64,000 nucleotides of DNA from Fibrobacter sp. UWEL (GTDB lineage: Bacteria > Fibrobacterota > Fibrobacteria > Fibrobacterales > Fibrobacteraceae): the NCBI RefSeq assembly GCF_900142535.1, contig NZ_FRBE01000010.1:62001-126000 (forward strand), in the 5' to 3' direction. Positions 17,331-24,996 of the stretch are shown here, piece by piece. The notes under the pieces are model-generated. The model saw nothing but the letters and a program-made list of their open reading frames with translations. It made no database searches and was not told the DNA's origin. Positions within the stretch are counted from its first letter, which is position 1. Each line of letters begins with the position of its first letter. Made by a program: the position numbers and the translations under genes.

Positions 17331-18110
17331 TTAACCCACAATTACTTTATAAAATTCCAGGAACTGTTCGGGGGACAATTCTTCCGCGCGAACGGTAGTA
17401 GGGTAGTCCAGCAGCTCGATGGCTTCCTGGATTTTCTTCTTGTCATAAGCCTTCCCGAAGGAATTGCTCAAAGTCTTACGCTTCTGGGTGAATGCCGCAC
17501 GAACGAAATCGAAGAAGCCTTCCGGAGCGGACAATGCGTCGGAGCGTGGTGTCAACAGCATGGTGGCGCTATCCACATTGGGCTTGGGCGTAAAATGTTC
17601 CGGCCCGATCTTACGTAAGATCTGTGTATTGGCGAAGGCGGATACCAGCACGGAAAGGCTTCCGTAATTGCTGCTGCAAGGGTCAGCGCAGATGCGTTCC
17701 GCAACTTCCAGCTGAACCATTCCCATAAAGCCCTTTGTCAAGTGGAGTCGGGGCATGAGACCTGCGATAATCGCAGTAGAAACATTGTAGGGAAGGTTGC
17801 CTGTAACCCAGGGCTTTTCGTGAGAGTCTAAGAAACCCTGCAGGTCAAACTTCAAAAAGTCGATGTTGGTAATATGGAAATTCTTGCGGTCGCCGAACTT
17901 ACCATTCAGAACTTCGACGCACTGCTCGTCAATTTCCACTGCGGTCAGGTCCACACCGCGGTTCAGCAGGTGCTCTGTGAGGGCGCCATGACCGGGGCCG
18001 ATTTCAAGAACGGCTTCGCCTTCATTTGCCGGCAGGTCGCCTGCAATTGCTATGGCGGTGGGAACATCCAGAAAGTTCTGGCCAAATTTACGACGACGTG
18101 CTCTATCCAT
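17331..18110 (-). CDS. rsmA: 16S rRNA (adenine1518/1519-N6)-dimethyltransferase
   Basis: This 259-residue KsgA/RsmA protein shows KFGQNFL at the N-terminus, the AdoMet-binding motif VLEIGPGHGALTEHL, and the catalytic GNLPYNVST. It dimethylates two adjacent adenines in the 3' hairpin of 16S rRNA during small-subunit assembly. The length is normal. It heads the rsmA-xpt-pbuX group on the minus strand; the patatin gene ends 67 bases upstream on the same strand. Confidence 0.95.
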   Translation of the reverse strand: MDRARRRKFGQNFLDVPTAIAIAGDLPANEGEAVLEIGPGHGALTEHLLNRGVDLTAVEIDEQCVEVLNGKFGDRKNFHITNIDFLKFDLQGFLDSHEKPWVTGNLPYNVSTAIIAGLMPRLHLTKGFMGMVQLEVAERICADPCSSNYGSLSVLVSAFANTQILRKIGPEHFTPKPNVDSATMLLTPRSDALSAPEGFFDFVRAAFTQKRKTLSNSFGKAYDKKKIQEAIELLDYPTTVRAEELSPEQFLEFYKVIVG

Positions 18111-18177
18111 AATTACAAATTTAGAATAATGAATCCGCGGGCTGTTTCATCCTGTAATGAATCTGCGGTCAACGAGG

Positions 18178-19032
18178 TTACTTTAAAAATTCCTTCAGTT
18201 CCTGCATGCGGTCTCGGGCATCTTTCAGTCCCAGGGCGTACAGGGCCTGCAGTTTGGCGGTGTCCTTCTCCACGCGGCTGATTTTCATATTCACGGTGGG
18301 GCGCAAGACGAATGCCTTTCCTTGCTTTTCCCATTCCGCCAGAGTTTTCAGGCAGTTGTTATATCGCTTGTAGCGATTGCCTACAGCCTTGATGAAGTTG
18401 GGATACTTGCGGTACGCCAGTTTGTACAGGAACAGGAGAGAGTTGGGAGACTTCTGGTATCCCATAGGCCGTGTGGTGATCACTACCTGCTTCTTGTAGC
18501 CAATGGAGTCCATATACTCAAAGGGGATACTGTCGGCGGTGTTTCCGTCAAACATTTTCTTGCCTTGGTATTCCACAAGACTGCTGACCAGTGCCAGCGA
18601 AGAAGAAGCGCGGATGGCGTCCATATCCGTACGCAAGTCGCGGACTCGGAAATGCTCGGCACCGCCTGTCTCCACGTTGCTGGCCGCAACAAAAAACTCC
18701 GAAGCTTGGGCTCTCTCGCGGAAAGTATCGTAATCAAAAGGATCGATTTTCTCCGGCACGGTGTGGTAGCAGAATTTCAGGTCGAAGTAGTTGCCGGTCC
18801 TGAGCCAGTTTCCAAGGCTCATGTAGCGGGGATCCTTAGAGTGGATGGTGTCCAGGCGCAGGTTTCGTTCCCGCTGTTCCGACAGGTAGTTGCAAAGGTG
18901 TGTGGCCCCTGCAGAAGTTCCCGCGTAACCGCCGAACTTGAATCCTTCATCGTGGAATGCGTCCAGCACGCCTGCGGTATAAGCCCCGCGCATGCCGCCA
19001 CCTTCTAATACCAGTGCAATATCCTTGAACAT
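18178..19032 (-). CDS. Patatin-like phospholipase
   Basis: The start at 19032 puts the oxyanion-hole motif EGGGMRGAYTAGVLDAF immediately at the N-terminus. The nucleophile motif GTSAG near residue 39 and the DGNTADSIP stretch with the catalytic aspartate complete the Ser-Asp dyad. It resembles the YjjU branch of bacterial patatins, which hydrolyse acyl esters of lipids; no signal peptide is seen. 284 residues is a common size. The upstream in-frame ATG at 19068 lacks family similarity. Confidence 0.88.
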   Translation of the reverse strand: MFKDIALVLEGGGMRGAYTAGVLDAFHDEGFKFGGYAGTSAGATHLCNYLSEQRERNLRLDTIHSKDPRYMSLGNWLRTGNYFDLKFCYHTVPEKIDPFDYDTFRERAQASEFFVAASNVETGGAEHFRVRDLRTDMDAIRASSSLALVSSLVEYQGKKMFDGNTADSIPFEYMDSIGYKKQVVITTRPMGYQKSPNSLLFLYKLAYRKYPNFIKAVGNRYKRYNNCLKTLAEWEKQGKAFVLRPTVNMKISRVEKDTAKLQALYALGLKDARDRMQELKEFLK

Positions 19033-19155
19033 ATGGACAAATCTATATAAAAACCGCCCACACTCCAAATTGGAATATTCCTTATTGAATCTCCAATAAT
19101 CCTCATTTTTCGAGAAACAAGTCTATATTAAGGATTCTTAGGAAGATAGGTTTAG

Positions 19156-19584
19156 ATGAAACCAGTTATACATGGAATTTTTACTCTGGAAACACCCGCC
19201 GAGAATAGGGTGCAGTTTAACGATGCTGTCTACGTACTTCGCAAGCATTTTGACGATGTCTTAAGTAAGGCTCCCGCTACTCATTCCGTTGCTGATGGGG
19301 CGCCGACCGTCATTGACGAGGCGGGCGGTCTTCAGTACAAGACCACCGACGAATTCTGGCTCTTTCAAATTGATTATGAATTTTGGACGGCCTTTGCCAA
19401 GAAATTCCCCTCCATTGAAATCTCGCTTTACTACGGTTCCATTTTTGCCGGGGAAGATTGCGGCATGTTCCTATCCAACGGGGGCAACATTTCGGACATC
19501 CGGTATGAAAACGGGTCGCCGGATGCCTTGGAATTTTCCAAGAGTCTAGACGGAATGGACGGCTTGCACGAGGAAGAAACTTAA
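19156..19584 (+). CDS. Hypothetical protein, possibly with a DUF1281-like ferredoxin-type fold
   Basis: The 142-residue protein contains FWTAFAKKFPSIEISLYYGSI and then FAGEDCGMF, a pattern reminiscent of the C-terminal part of YubB/DUF1281 proteins, where a Pro/Trp loop precedes a kFP motif and a YxExG strand. The match is weak, and no function is implied. An AGG-containing site precedes the ATG. It is transcribed divergently from the patatin gene and ends at a terminator. Confidence 0.6.
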   Translation: MKPVIHGIFTLETPAENRVQFNDAVYVLRKHFDDVLSKAPATHSVADGAPTVIDEAGGLQYKTTDEFWLFQIDYEFWTAFAKKFPSIEISLYYGSIFAGEDCGMFLSNGGNISDIRYENGSPDALEFSKSLDGMDGLHEEET

Positions 19585-19591
19585 AAAGTGG

Positions 19592-19629
19592 CCGCTGGGA
19601 AATTTCCAGGCGGTTATTTTGTTATTTTT
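19592..19629 (+). terminator. Terminator hairpin after the 19.2-kb gene
   Basis: CCGCTGGGAAATTTCCAGGCGG is a near-perfect inverted repeat followed by TTATTTTGTTATTTTT. A second small hairpin (GCGGG with CCCGC) lies in the leader of the next gene. Confidence 0.7.
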
Positions 19630-19688
19630 CCTGCCGATAAAAATGCGGGTTCAGCCCGCTTGTGATCAAAAAGAACATTGAGGTTTAA

Positions 19689-21203
19689 ATGTCTGTTGCA
19701 ATGCAAGATGTAATGAAGCAGTCCGGTGTGGCTTTCGGTACTAGCGGTGCCCGCGGCCTGGTTTCTGCAATGACCGACCGTGTGTGCTATGTTTACGCAT
19801 GTTCCTTTATCAAGTACTGCGAAGCTAGCTACAAGTGCGAAAAGAATATCGCTATTGCTGGTGACCTTCGTCCCAGTACTGGTCGCATTTTGCAGGCTCT
19901 GGTAAAGGCTGGTGAAGATGCTGGCTGGAAGGTGACTTACTGCGGTCGCATTCCTTCTCCGGCAATCGCCCTCTATGGCCTGGACAAGAAGCTGCCTACC
20001 ATCATGGTGACCGGCTCCCACATTCCTGCTGACCGTAACGGCATCAAGTTCAACCATCCCAATGGTGAAATTACCAAGGCTGACGAGCAGGGCATTGTTT
20101 CTCAGGCTGTGGATTTTGACGAAGCTCTGTTTGACGCTGCCGGCATGCTGAAGAATGCTCCGGAACTGCCTGCTGTTGAAACTGAAGCGGAAGAAAACTA
20201 CTGCAAGCGTTATCCTGAATTCTTTGGTGAAAAGGCCCTGCAGGGTTTGACTATCGGTGTTTACCAGCATTCCGCTGTTGGCCGCGATATTGTGGTTCGC
20301 GTTCTCGAGAGCCTGGGTGCCTGCGTGAAGCCTTTCGCCCGCAGTGAAGTGTTTATTCCGGTGGATACCGAAGCGATCCGCCCCGAAGATGAAGAACTGG
20401 CTCGCGAATTTACCCACAAGGATTATGTGGACGCCGTGTTCAGTACTGACGGCGATTCCGACCGCCCGCTTTTGGCTGATGACGTGGGCATGTGGCTCCG
20501 CGGTGACGTGCTGGGTATTTTGGCTGCACAGGCTCTTGGCATCAAGCGCATTGCAACTCCTGTTAGCTGCAATACTTCTCTTGAAAAGTCCGAAAGCTTT
20601 GAAAAGATTTGCCGTACTCGCATCGGTTCTCCGTATGTTATCGCCGGCATGGAAAGCCTGGTGGAAGGTGATGCTTCCGTCGCGGGCTACGAAGCTAATG
20701 GCGGTTTCCTGCTGCAGACCGACCTGAAGCGCACCGCTTATGATGGCATTACCCGCACCCTGAAGGCTCTGCCTACTCGTGATGCCTTGCTGCCTATGAT
20801 TGCCGTGATGGTCATGGTTCGCGAACAGAAGATGTGCGTGGTGGATCTGCTCCGCAAGCTTCCCAAGCGCTTTACCGTAAGTGACCGCCTCAAGGAATTC
20901 CCCACCGACATTTCCAAGGCAAAGCTTGCTGAAATCAAGGAAAAGAACCTGGGTGAAAAGCTGTTCGGCAAGTTTACTGCAAAGCCCAGCAAGTTCAACA
21001 AGGGTGCTGCATTCCAGGGCAAGATGGTCTCTCTCAACGAAGTGGACGGCTACCGCATGGAATTTGACTCTGGCGACATCGTTCACCTGCGTCCCAGCGG
21101 CAACGCTCCGGAATTCCGCTGCTATGTGGAAACCGAAGGCAAGGACCGCTCCGCAGAACTTCTGGCAGACTGCATGAAGCTCATGGAAGGCTGGCGCAAG
21201 TAG
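19689..21203 (+). CDS. Phosphomannomutase/phosphoglucomutase family protein
   Basis: The alpha-D-phosphohexomutase motifs appear in order in 504 residues: FGTSGARG near the start, the phosphoserine loop TGSHIPADRNGIKF (near residue 102), the metal loop STDGDSDRP (about 255), the sugar-binding EANGGF and the C-terminal phosphate-binding RPSGNAPEFR. It interconverts hexose 1- and 6-phosphates for sugar nucleotide and envelope synthesis in the cytosol. Which sugar is preferred cannot be told from the sequence. The gene stands alone between two terminators. Confidence 0.9.
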   Translation: MSVAMQDVMKQSGVAFGTSGARGLVSAMTDRVCYVYACSFIKYCEASYKCEKNIAIAGDLRPSTGRILQALVKAGEDAGWKVTYCGRIPSPAIALYGLDKKLPTIMVTGSHIPADRNGIKFNHPNGEITKADEQGIVSQAVDFDEALFDAAGMLKNAPELPAVETEAEENYCKRYPEFFGEKALQGLTIGVYQHSAVGRDIVVRVLESLGACVKPFARSEVFIPVDTEAIRPEDEELAREFTHKDYVDAVFSTDGDSDRPLLADDVGMWLRGDVLGILAAQALGIKRIATPVSCNTSLEKSESFEKICRTRIGSPYVIAGMESLVEGDASVAGYEANGGFLLQTDLKRTAYDGITRTLKALPTRDALLPMIAVMVMVREQKMCVVDLLRKLPKRFTVSDRLKEFPTDISKAKLAEIKEKNLGEKLFGKFTAKPSKFNKGAAFQGKMVSLNEVDGYRMEFDSGDIVHLRPSGNAPEFRCYVETEGKDRSAELLADCMKLMEGWRK

Positions 21204-21225
21204 TTTAAAGCGTAAAGGATAAAGG

Positions 21226-21260
21226 GACGGGTAAATCCTCGGGATTTGCCCGTCTTTTTT
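21226..21260 (+). terminator. Rho-independent terminator of the phosphohexomutase gene
   Basis: GACGGGTAAATCC pairs with GATTTGCCCGTC around TCGG, followed directly by six T. Confidence 0.85.
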
Positions 21261-21317
21261 GTATCACTGGCGGCCTCATCATGCGGGGGCGCCTCTTTTT
21301 TTTGTATCTTAAGCCCT

Positions 21318-22244
21318 ATGATGAAGAAACTTCTTGCAACTGCTTTGCTTTCGACCGCTGTCACCGCCTTCGCTGGCGAATATTGGCATGTGGATCGTGG
21401 TGGCGTTTCCATGAAGTATCTTTCCATGCAGGTGTCTGCCCGCAGTGCTGCCATGTCTGGCGCCGGTGTGGCGGATGTTGCCCGCGTGGCCGAAGCTTCC
21501 CGCAATCCCCTGGCTGCAAGCGCTGTAAGCGAAGCCGAACTGGGATTGAATCAGCTGGTCTTTAACGAGAACAGCGCGGACAACTTCGTTTCCGCCTACT
21601 ATGGCCTTCCTTTTGAAATCAAGAAGTACCCCCTGGCATTGACCATGTCCGTAGACTTTTTGGGTTACGATAACATCGAAGGTCGCGACGAGTACGGCAA
21701 CGAAACTTACGAGTATGGCGCCTACGCCTGGAGCGTTCAGGCCGGTCTTGGTAGCCGCGGTAAGGTTTTCAACTGGGCAGCCGCTGCCCGTTTTGCAAGC
21801 CAGACTATTGACGATGAATCCGCCATTGCCCTTCTGGCTGATGTGGGTGGCTCTTTCAGGGTGAACAAATATTTTGCCTTCGCAGCCACTCTTACCAACT
21901 TGGGTTATATGGGCGATTATGACGGGGAAGATGAAGTGGCCCCGCTGGCCGTGCAAGCTGGTGTTACTGGAATCCTGCCCGTTGCCGATAAGTGGAATCT
22001 TCATCTTTCTGCGGATGCTTACCGCCGCGCCGATACAGACGCTCAGTGGCTCTTTGGCGGTGAAGTCAACTATATGGATGTGCTTTCTTTCCGCGCAGGT
22101 TACGCGATTCGCCCCGATACCGAAGATGGTATCAGCTGCGGTCTGGGCCTGAACTTCGGGATGATCGTATTTGACTACGGCTACAGCCCGCGCCCTGCTT
22201 TTGGCGGCGGCGACCACCACATTACCGTGGGTCTGAAGTTCTAA
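21318..22244 (+). CDS. PorV/PorQ-like outer-membrane beta-barrel protein
   Basis: Residues 1-19 are a signal peptide (MMKKLLATALLSTAVTAFAG). The mature N-terminus has the pattern MKYLSMQVSARSAAMSGAGVADV followed by NPLAAS, as in the PorV/PorQ (UPF0164) family, and the remainder is a series of amphipathic strands ending in VGLKF. PorV works as a shuttle in type IX secretion in Bacteroidota, and relatives occur in Fibrobacterota; here that role is an inference, supported by the sorting-like tails on secreted proteins in this window. Two ATGs in a row (21318, 21321) are equally possible starts; no strong ribosome site is seen. Confidence 0.75.
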   Translation: MMKKLLATALLSTAVTAFAGEYWHVDRGGVSMKYLSMQVSARSAAMSGAGVADVARVAEASRNPLAASAVSEAELGLNQLVFNENSADNFVSAYYGLPFEIKKYPLALTMSVDFLGYDNIEGRDEYGNETYEYGAYAWSVQAGLGSRGKVFNWAAAARFASQTIDDESAIALLADVGGSFRVNKYFAFAATLTNLGYMGDYDGEDEVAPLAVQAGVTGILPVADKWNLHLSADAYRRADTDAQWLFGGEVNYMDVLSFRAGYAIRPDTEDGISCGLGLNFGMIVFDYGYSPRPAFGGGDHHITVGLKF

Positions 22245-22289
22245 TTTCCAAACATCAAAATGTTTCAGGATCTTTCCGCCTGTAACATA

Positions 22290-23291
22290 TCAGGATTGTT
22301 CCGCCCGCGGGGTGGTGTCCTGATGTTTCCTCACATGATAGCAGAGGCTGCCTCTGCTAATGCCTAGCTTTTGCGCGGTTACCGTCTTGTTCCAGTTGTT
22401 CTTTTGCAATGCCTCGTGAAGGATATTCCATTGAGGTGTGGGGTTGTAAAGCTTGATTTCTTCTGGCGGGTTTGTTTCGCAGGTGGTGTTTGGCGGGAGC
22501 GTCTCCGCGAATTCGTCCCGAAGGATTTCCCCTAGGGAGGTTCCGTAGGGTCCGAGCAGGGCGTAACGCTGCAGCACGTTCTTTAACTGACGGACATTTC
22601 CCGGCCAGGGTTTTACTGCGAGAGACTGCACCTCTTGCGGCGACAGCGGTGCCGCGACGAAACTGCCTGAAGTCTGCGGGATGGAACCGCTCGCGGCGTC
22701 GGGATGAAAACCGCCCGCCAGTCCTGCGGCTTCTTGACTATAGACCGCTTCTCGCCAGATGTCTTGTGCCAGCGCCGCGAAGTCCTTACGTTCCCGTAGG
22801 GCGGGGACTTTTATGGGGAAGACGTTCAGCCTGAAGTACAGATCCTCACGGAAGCGTCCGGAGGCGACCTCCTGACGGAGGTTCCTGTTCGTAGCGCAAA
22901 TCAGCCGGAAGTCCACCGGGATGTTTGTGGTTGCGCCAAGAGGCATGACGGATCGTTCCTGGAGAATCCTCAATAACTTGCACTGGGCTTCCAGCGGCAT
23001 TTCTCCAATTTCGTCCAGGAAAAGTGTGCCGCCGTTGGCCGCCCGCACCACGCCCAGCTGGTCGCCTACCGCTCCGGTGAACGCCCCCTTTCGGGAACCT
23101 TCCAGGATACTTTCCGTGAGGCTGTGGGCGATGGCACCGCAGTTCAATGCCACGAAGGGACCGTTGCACCGCTTGCTGTGATCGTGTACGTATCGCGCCG
23201 CCACTTCCTTTCCGGAGCCGGATTCCCCCTGGAGCAGCACCGAAATGTTGGAGTTGGAGGCGATTCGAAGGAGATTTTCTGTCTGTTTCAT
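22290..23291 (-). CDS. Sigma-54 interacting transcriptional activator without N-terminal sensor domain
   Basis: From the ATG at 23291 (GGAGAGAGG upstream) 333 residues hold a complete AAA+ activator core: GESGSGKE (Walker A), the sigma-54 contact loop [18 protein letters not shown] (Walker B) and the [12 protein letters not shown]-type sensor region ([16 protein letters not shown]). A Fis-type helix-turn-helix ends the protein ([16 protein letters not shown]). No receiver, GAF or PAS domain precedes the ATPase, so activity must be set by expression level or by a partner, as in PspF. Between the ATPase and the helix-turn-helix there is an odd Pro/Gly-rich insert ([14 protein letters not shown]). 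Targets are unknown. Confidence 0.9.
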   Translation of the reverse strand: MKQTENLLRIASNSNISVLLQGESGSGKEVAARYVHDHSKRCNGPFVALNCGAIAHSLTESILEGSRKGAFTGAVGDQLGVVRAANGGTLFLDEIGEMPLEAQCKLLRILQERSVMPLGATTNIPVDFRLICATNRNLRQEVASGRFREDLYFRLNVFPIKVPALRERKDFAALAQDIWREAVYSQEAAGLAGGFHPDAASGSIPQTSGSFVAAPLSPQEVQSLAVKPWPGNVRQLKNVLQRYALLGPYGTSLGEILRDEFAETLPPNTTCETNPPEEIKLYNPTPQWNILHEALQKNNWNKTVTAQKLGISRGSLCYHVRKHQDTTPRAEQS

Positions 23292-23362
23292 TTGGACCTC
23301 TCTCCTATACACGTTGTAATGGGTTGATTTGTACGATTTTTCTTGCTATTTTTACACCCGCC

Positions 23363-23508
23363 TTGAAAATTTTACATTCGAGTACGTAGAATGGAGGCGT
23401 TTCAGGGCACTAAGGCTGGCTTAGGCAAGTAGGTTCGAGTCGATGGATTGTCGCTCCGAGTGGGGCGCGAGGCTTGGGACCCAGGGGCCGGCAGCCTAAA
23501 GGAAAAAC
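23363..23508 (+). promoter_or_regulatory. Promoter and structured leader of the aspartate kinase gene
   Basis: TTGAAA (23363-23368), an 18-base spacer and TAGAAT (23387-23392) give a promoter. The ~110-nt leader is GC-rich and can close on itself through AAGGCTG near 23410 and CAGCCT at 23492-23497. It lacks the conserved core of the lysine riboswitch, so any amino-acid control would be of another kind. AAAGGAAAAAC provides the ribosome site. Confidence 0.5.
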
Positions 23509-24828
23509 ATGTCTAGAATCGTATGTAAGTTCGGTGGCTCTTCTGTCGCCGACGCAGGTCAGTTCCGTAAGATCAAGAATATCGTTTCCGCTGACGCAAA
23601 GCGCAAAGTGGTTGTGGTCTCTGCCCCGGGCAAGCGCAACCCCAAGGAAACTAAGCTGACCGACCTCCTCTATAGCACCTATGATCTGGCTTCCAAGCAC
23701 TTGGATTTCTCCCAGCCCTGGAATCTGATCCGTACCCGCTATCTCGAAATTTGCTCTGACCTTGGCATTGAACCTAAGGTTGCCGAAGACCTGGATCTTC
23801 TGGAAAAGCAGCTGCGCGATGATGTTGAATCCATCACCACCGATTACCTGGTGAGCCGTGGCGAATACTTGAGCGCACGCGTTATGTCCGTGTACCTGGG
23901 CGCAGAATTCGTGGATACTTTCCCCATCATCACTTTCGATGAAAAGTACCGCATTCTCCCCTCCAGCTACGAAACCATCGCCAAGGCCCTTTCCGACGAA
24001 AACAAGCTCTATGTGCTTCCGGGCTTCTACGGTTCCAACACCCGTGGCGAACTGAAGACTTTCAGCCGCGGCGGCTCCGACATTACCGGCGCTATCCTCG
24101 CTAACGCCATCGACGCCGAAGTCTACGAAAACTGGACCGACGTTTCCGGCATGCTGATGGCTGATCCCCGCATCGTGGAAAATCCGCTGCCCATCGAATA
24201 CGTGTCCTACCGCGAAATCCGCGAACTGGCATACTCCGGTGCAAGCGTCCTTCACGACGAATCCATCGCTCCTTGCCGCGCCAAGAAGATTCCTATCAAT
24301 ATCCGTAACACCAACCGTCCGGAAGACGCTGGCACCATTATCGGTCCCACTCCGGAATCCACCAAGCTTCCCATTACCGGCGTTGCAGGCCGTAAGGGCT
24401 TCTCCATGATTTACATCGAAAAGTCCATGATGAACAAGGAAGTTGGTTTCGGTCGCCGCGTGCTTGCCGTCCTCGAAGGCGAAGGCCTTTCTTACGAACT
24501 GTGCCCCAGCGCTATCGACTCCATGAGCATCGTTGTGGATACCAAGCAGCTGGAAGCCGTTGAACACGTCGTTCTCGAAGATATCACTCAGCAGATGCAC
24601 CCGGACCGCATTAAGATCTTCAAGGGCATCAGCCTCATCGCTACCGTGGGTCATGGCATGACCAACAAGATCGGTGTTGCAGCTCAGCTCTTTACCGCCC
24701 TTGCAGAAAGCAGCGTGAACGTCCGTATCATTGACCAGGGTTCTTCCCAGATCAATATCATTACCGGTGTGGACGAAGCCGATACCGAAAAGGCTATCAA
24801 GGCTATCTACGCCGCATTCACTAAGTGA
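23509..24828 (+). CDS. lysC: Aspartate kinase
   Basis: The 439-residue protein starts with the kinase motif VCKFGGSSVAD, has FSRGGSDITGAI in the catalytic domain and two ACT domains at the C-terminus (VGHGMTNKIGVAAQLF, SQINIITGVDEAD). It phosphorylates aspartate, the first step to lysine, methionine, threonine and diaminopimelate. It is monofunctional, with no homoserine dehydrogenase part, and the ACT domains point to feedback inhibition. The gene is monocistronic, with its own promoter and a strong terminator after a GTCATCCTGAGC repeat. Confidence 0.94.
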   Translation: MSRIVCKFGGSSVADAGQFRKIKNIVSADAKRKVVVVSAPGKRNPKETKLTDLLYSTYDLASKHLDFSQPWNLIRTRYLEICSDLGIEPKVAEDLDLLEKQLRDDVESITTDYLVSRGEYLSARVMSVYLGAEFVDTFPIITFDEKYRILPSSYETIAKALSDENKLYVLPGFYGSNTRGELKTFSRGGSDITGAILANAIDAEVYENWTDVSGMLMADPRIVENPLPIEYVSYREIRELAYSGASVLHDESIAPCRAKKIPINIRNTNRPEDAGTIIGPTPESTKLPITGVAGRKGFSMIYIEKSMMNKEVGFGRRVLAVLEGEGLSYELCPSAIDSMSIVVDTKQLEAVEHVVLEDITQQMHPDRIKIFKGISLIATVGHGMTNKIGVAAQLFTALAESSVNVRIIDQGSSQINIITGVDEADTEKAIKAIYAAFTK

Positions 24829-24845
24829 CAAATCGCTTGCGATTT

Positions 24846-24906
24846 GTCATCCTGAGCGAAGCACCGAAGGTGCGAAGTCGAAGGATCTAGCTCCGTCAAG
24901 GATCTA
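24846..24906 (+). repeat. GTCATCCTGAGC-type intergenic repeat
   Basis: GTCATCCTGAGCGAAGCACC followed by GAAGTCGAAGGATCTAGC, plus a short echo (GTCAAGGATCTAGC), lies between lysC and its terminator. It belongs to the same family as the copies at 16571, 32189, 32756 and 63873. Confidence 0.85.
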
Positions 24907-24910
24907 GCAA

Positions 24911-24948
24911 AAACAGCCCGCAGTTCAACGCTGCGGGCTGTTTGTATT
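24911..24948. terminator. Strong bidirectional terminator between lysC and the AAA ATPase gene
   Basis: AACAGCCCGCAG pairs perfectly with CTGCGGGCTGTT (12 bp, 7-base loop), followed by TGTATTT on one side and preceded by A-rich sequence on the other. Confidence 0.9.
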
Positions 24949-24996
24949 TACTTAATCCTATTGTCGCAATATTCCTGCCTGCTAAAAATGCGCGCT

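Noticed and set aside
23400-23480. tRNA-like sequence (GGTTCGAGTC) in the lysC leader
   Set aside because: The T-loop-like bases are not flanked by a matching stem, and there is no acceptor stem or anticodon arm.
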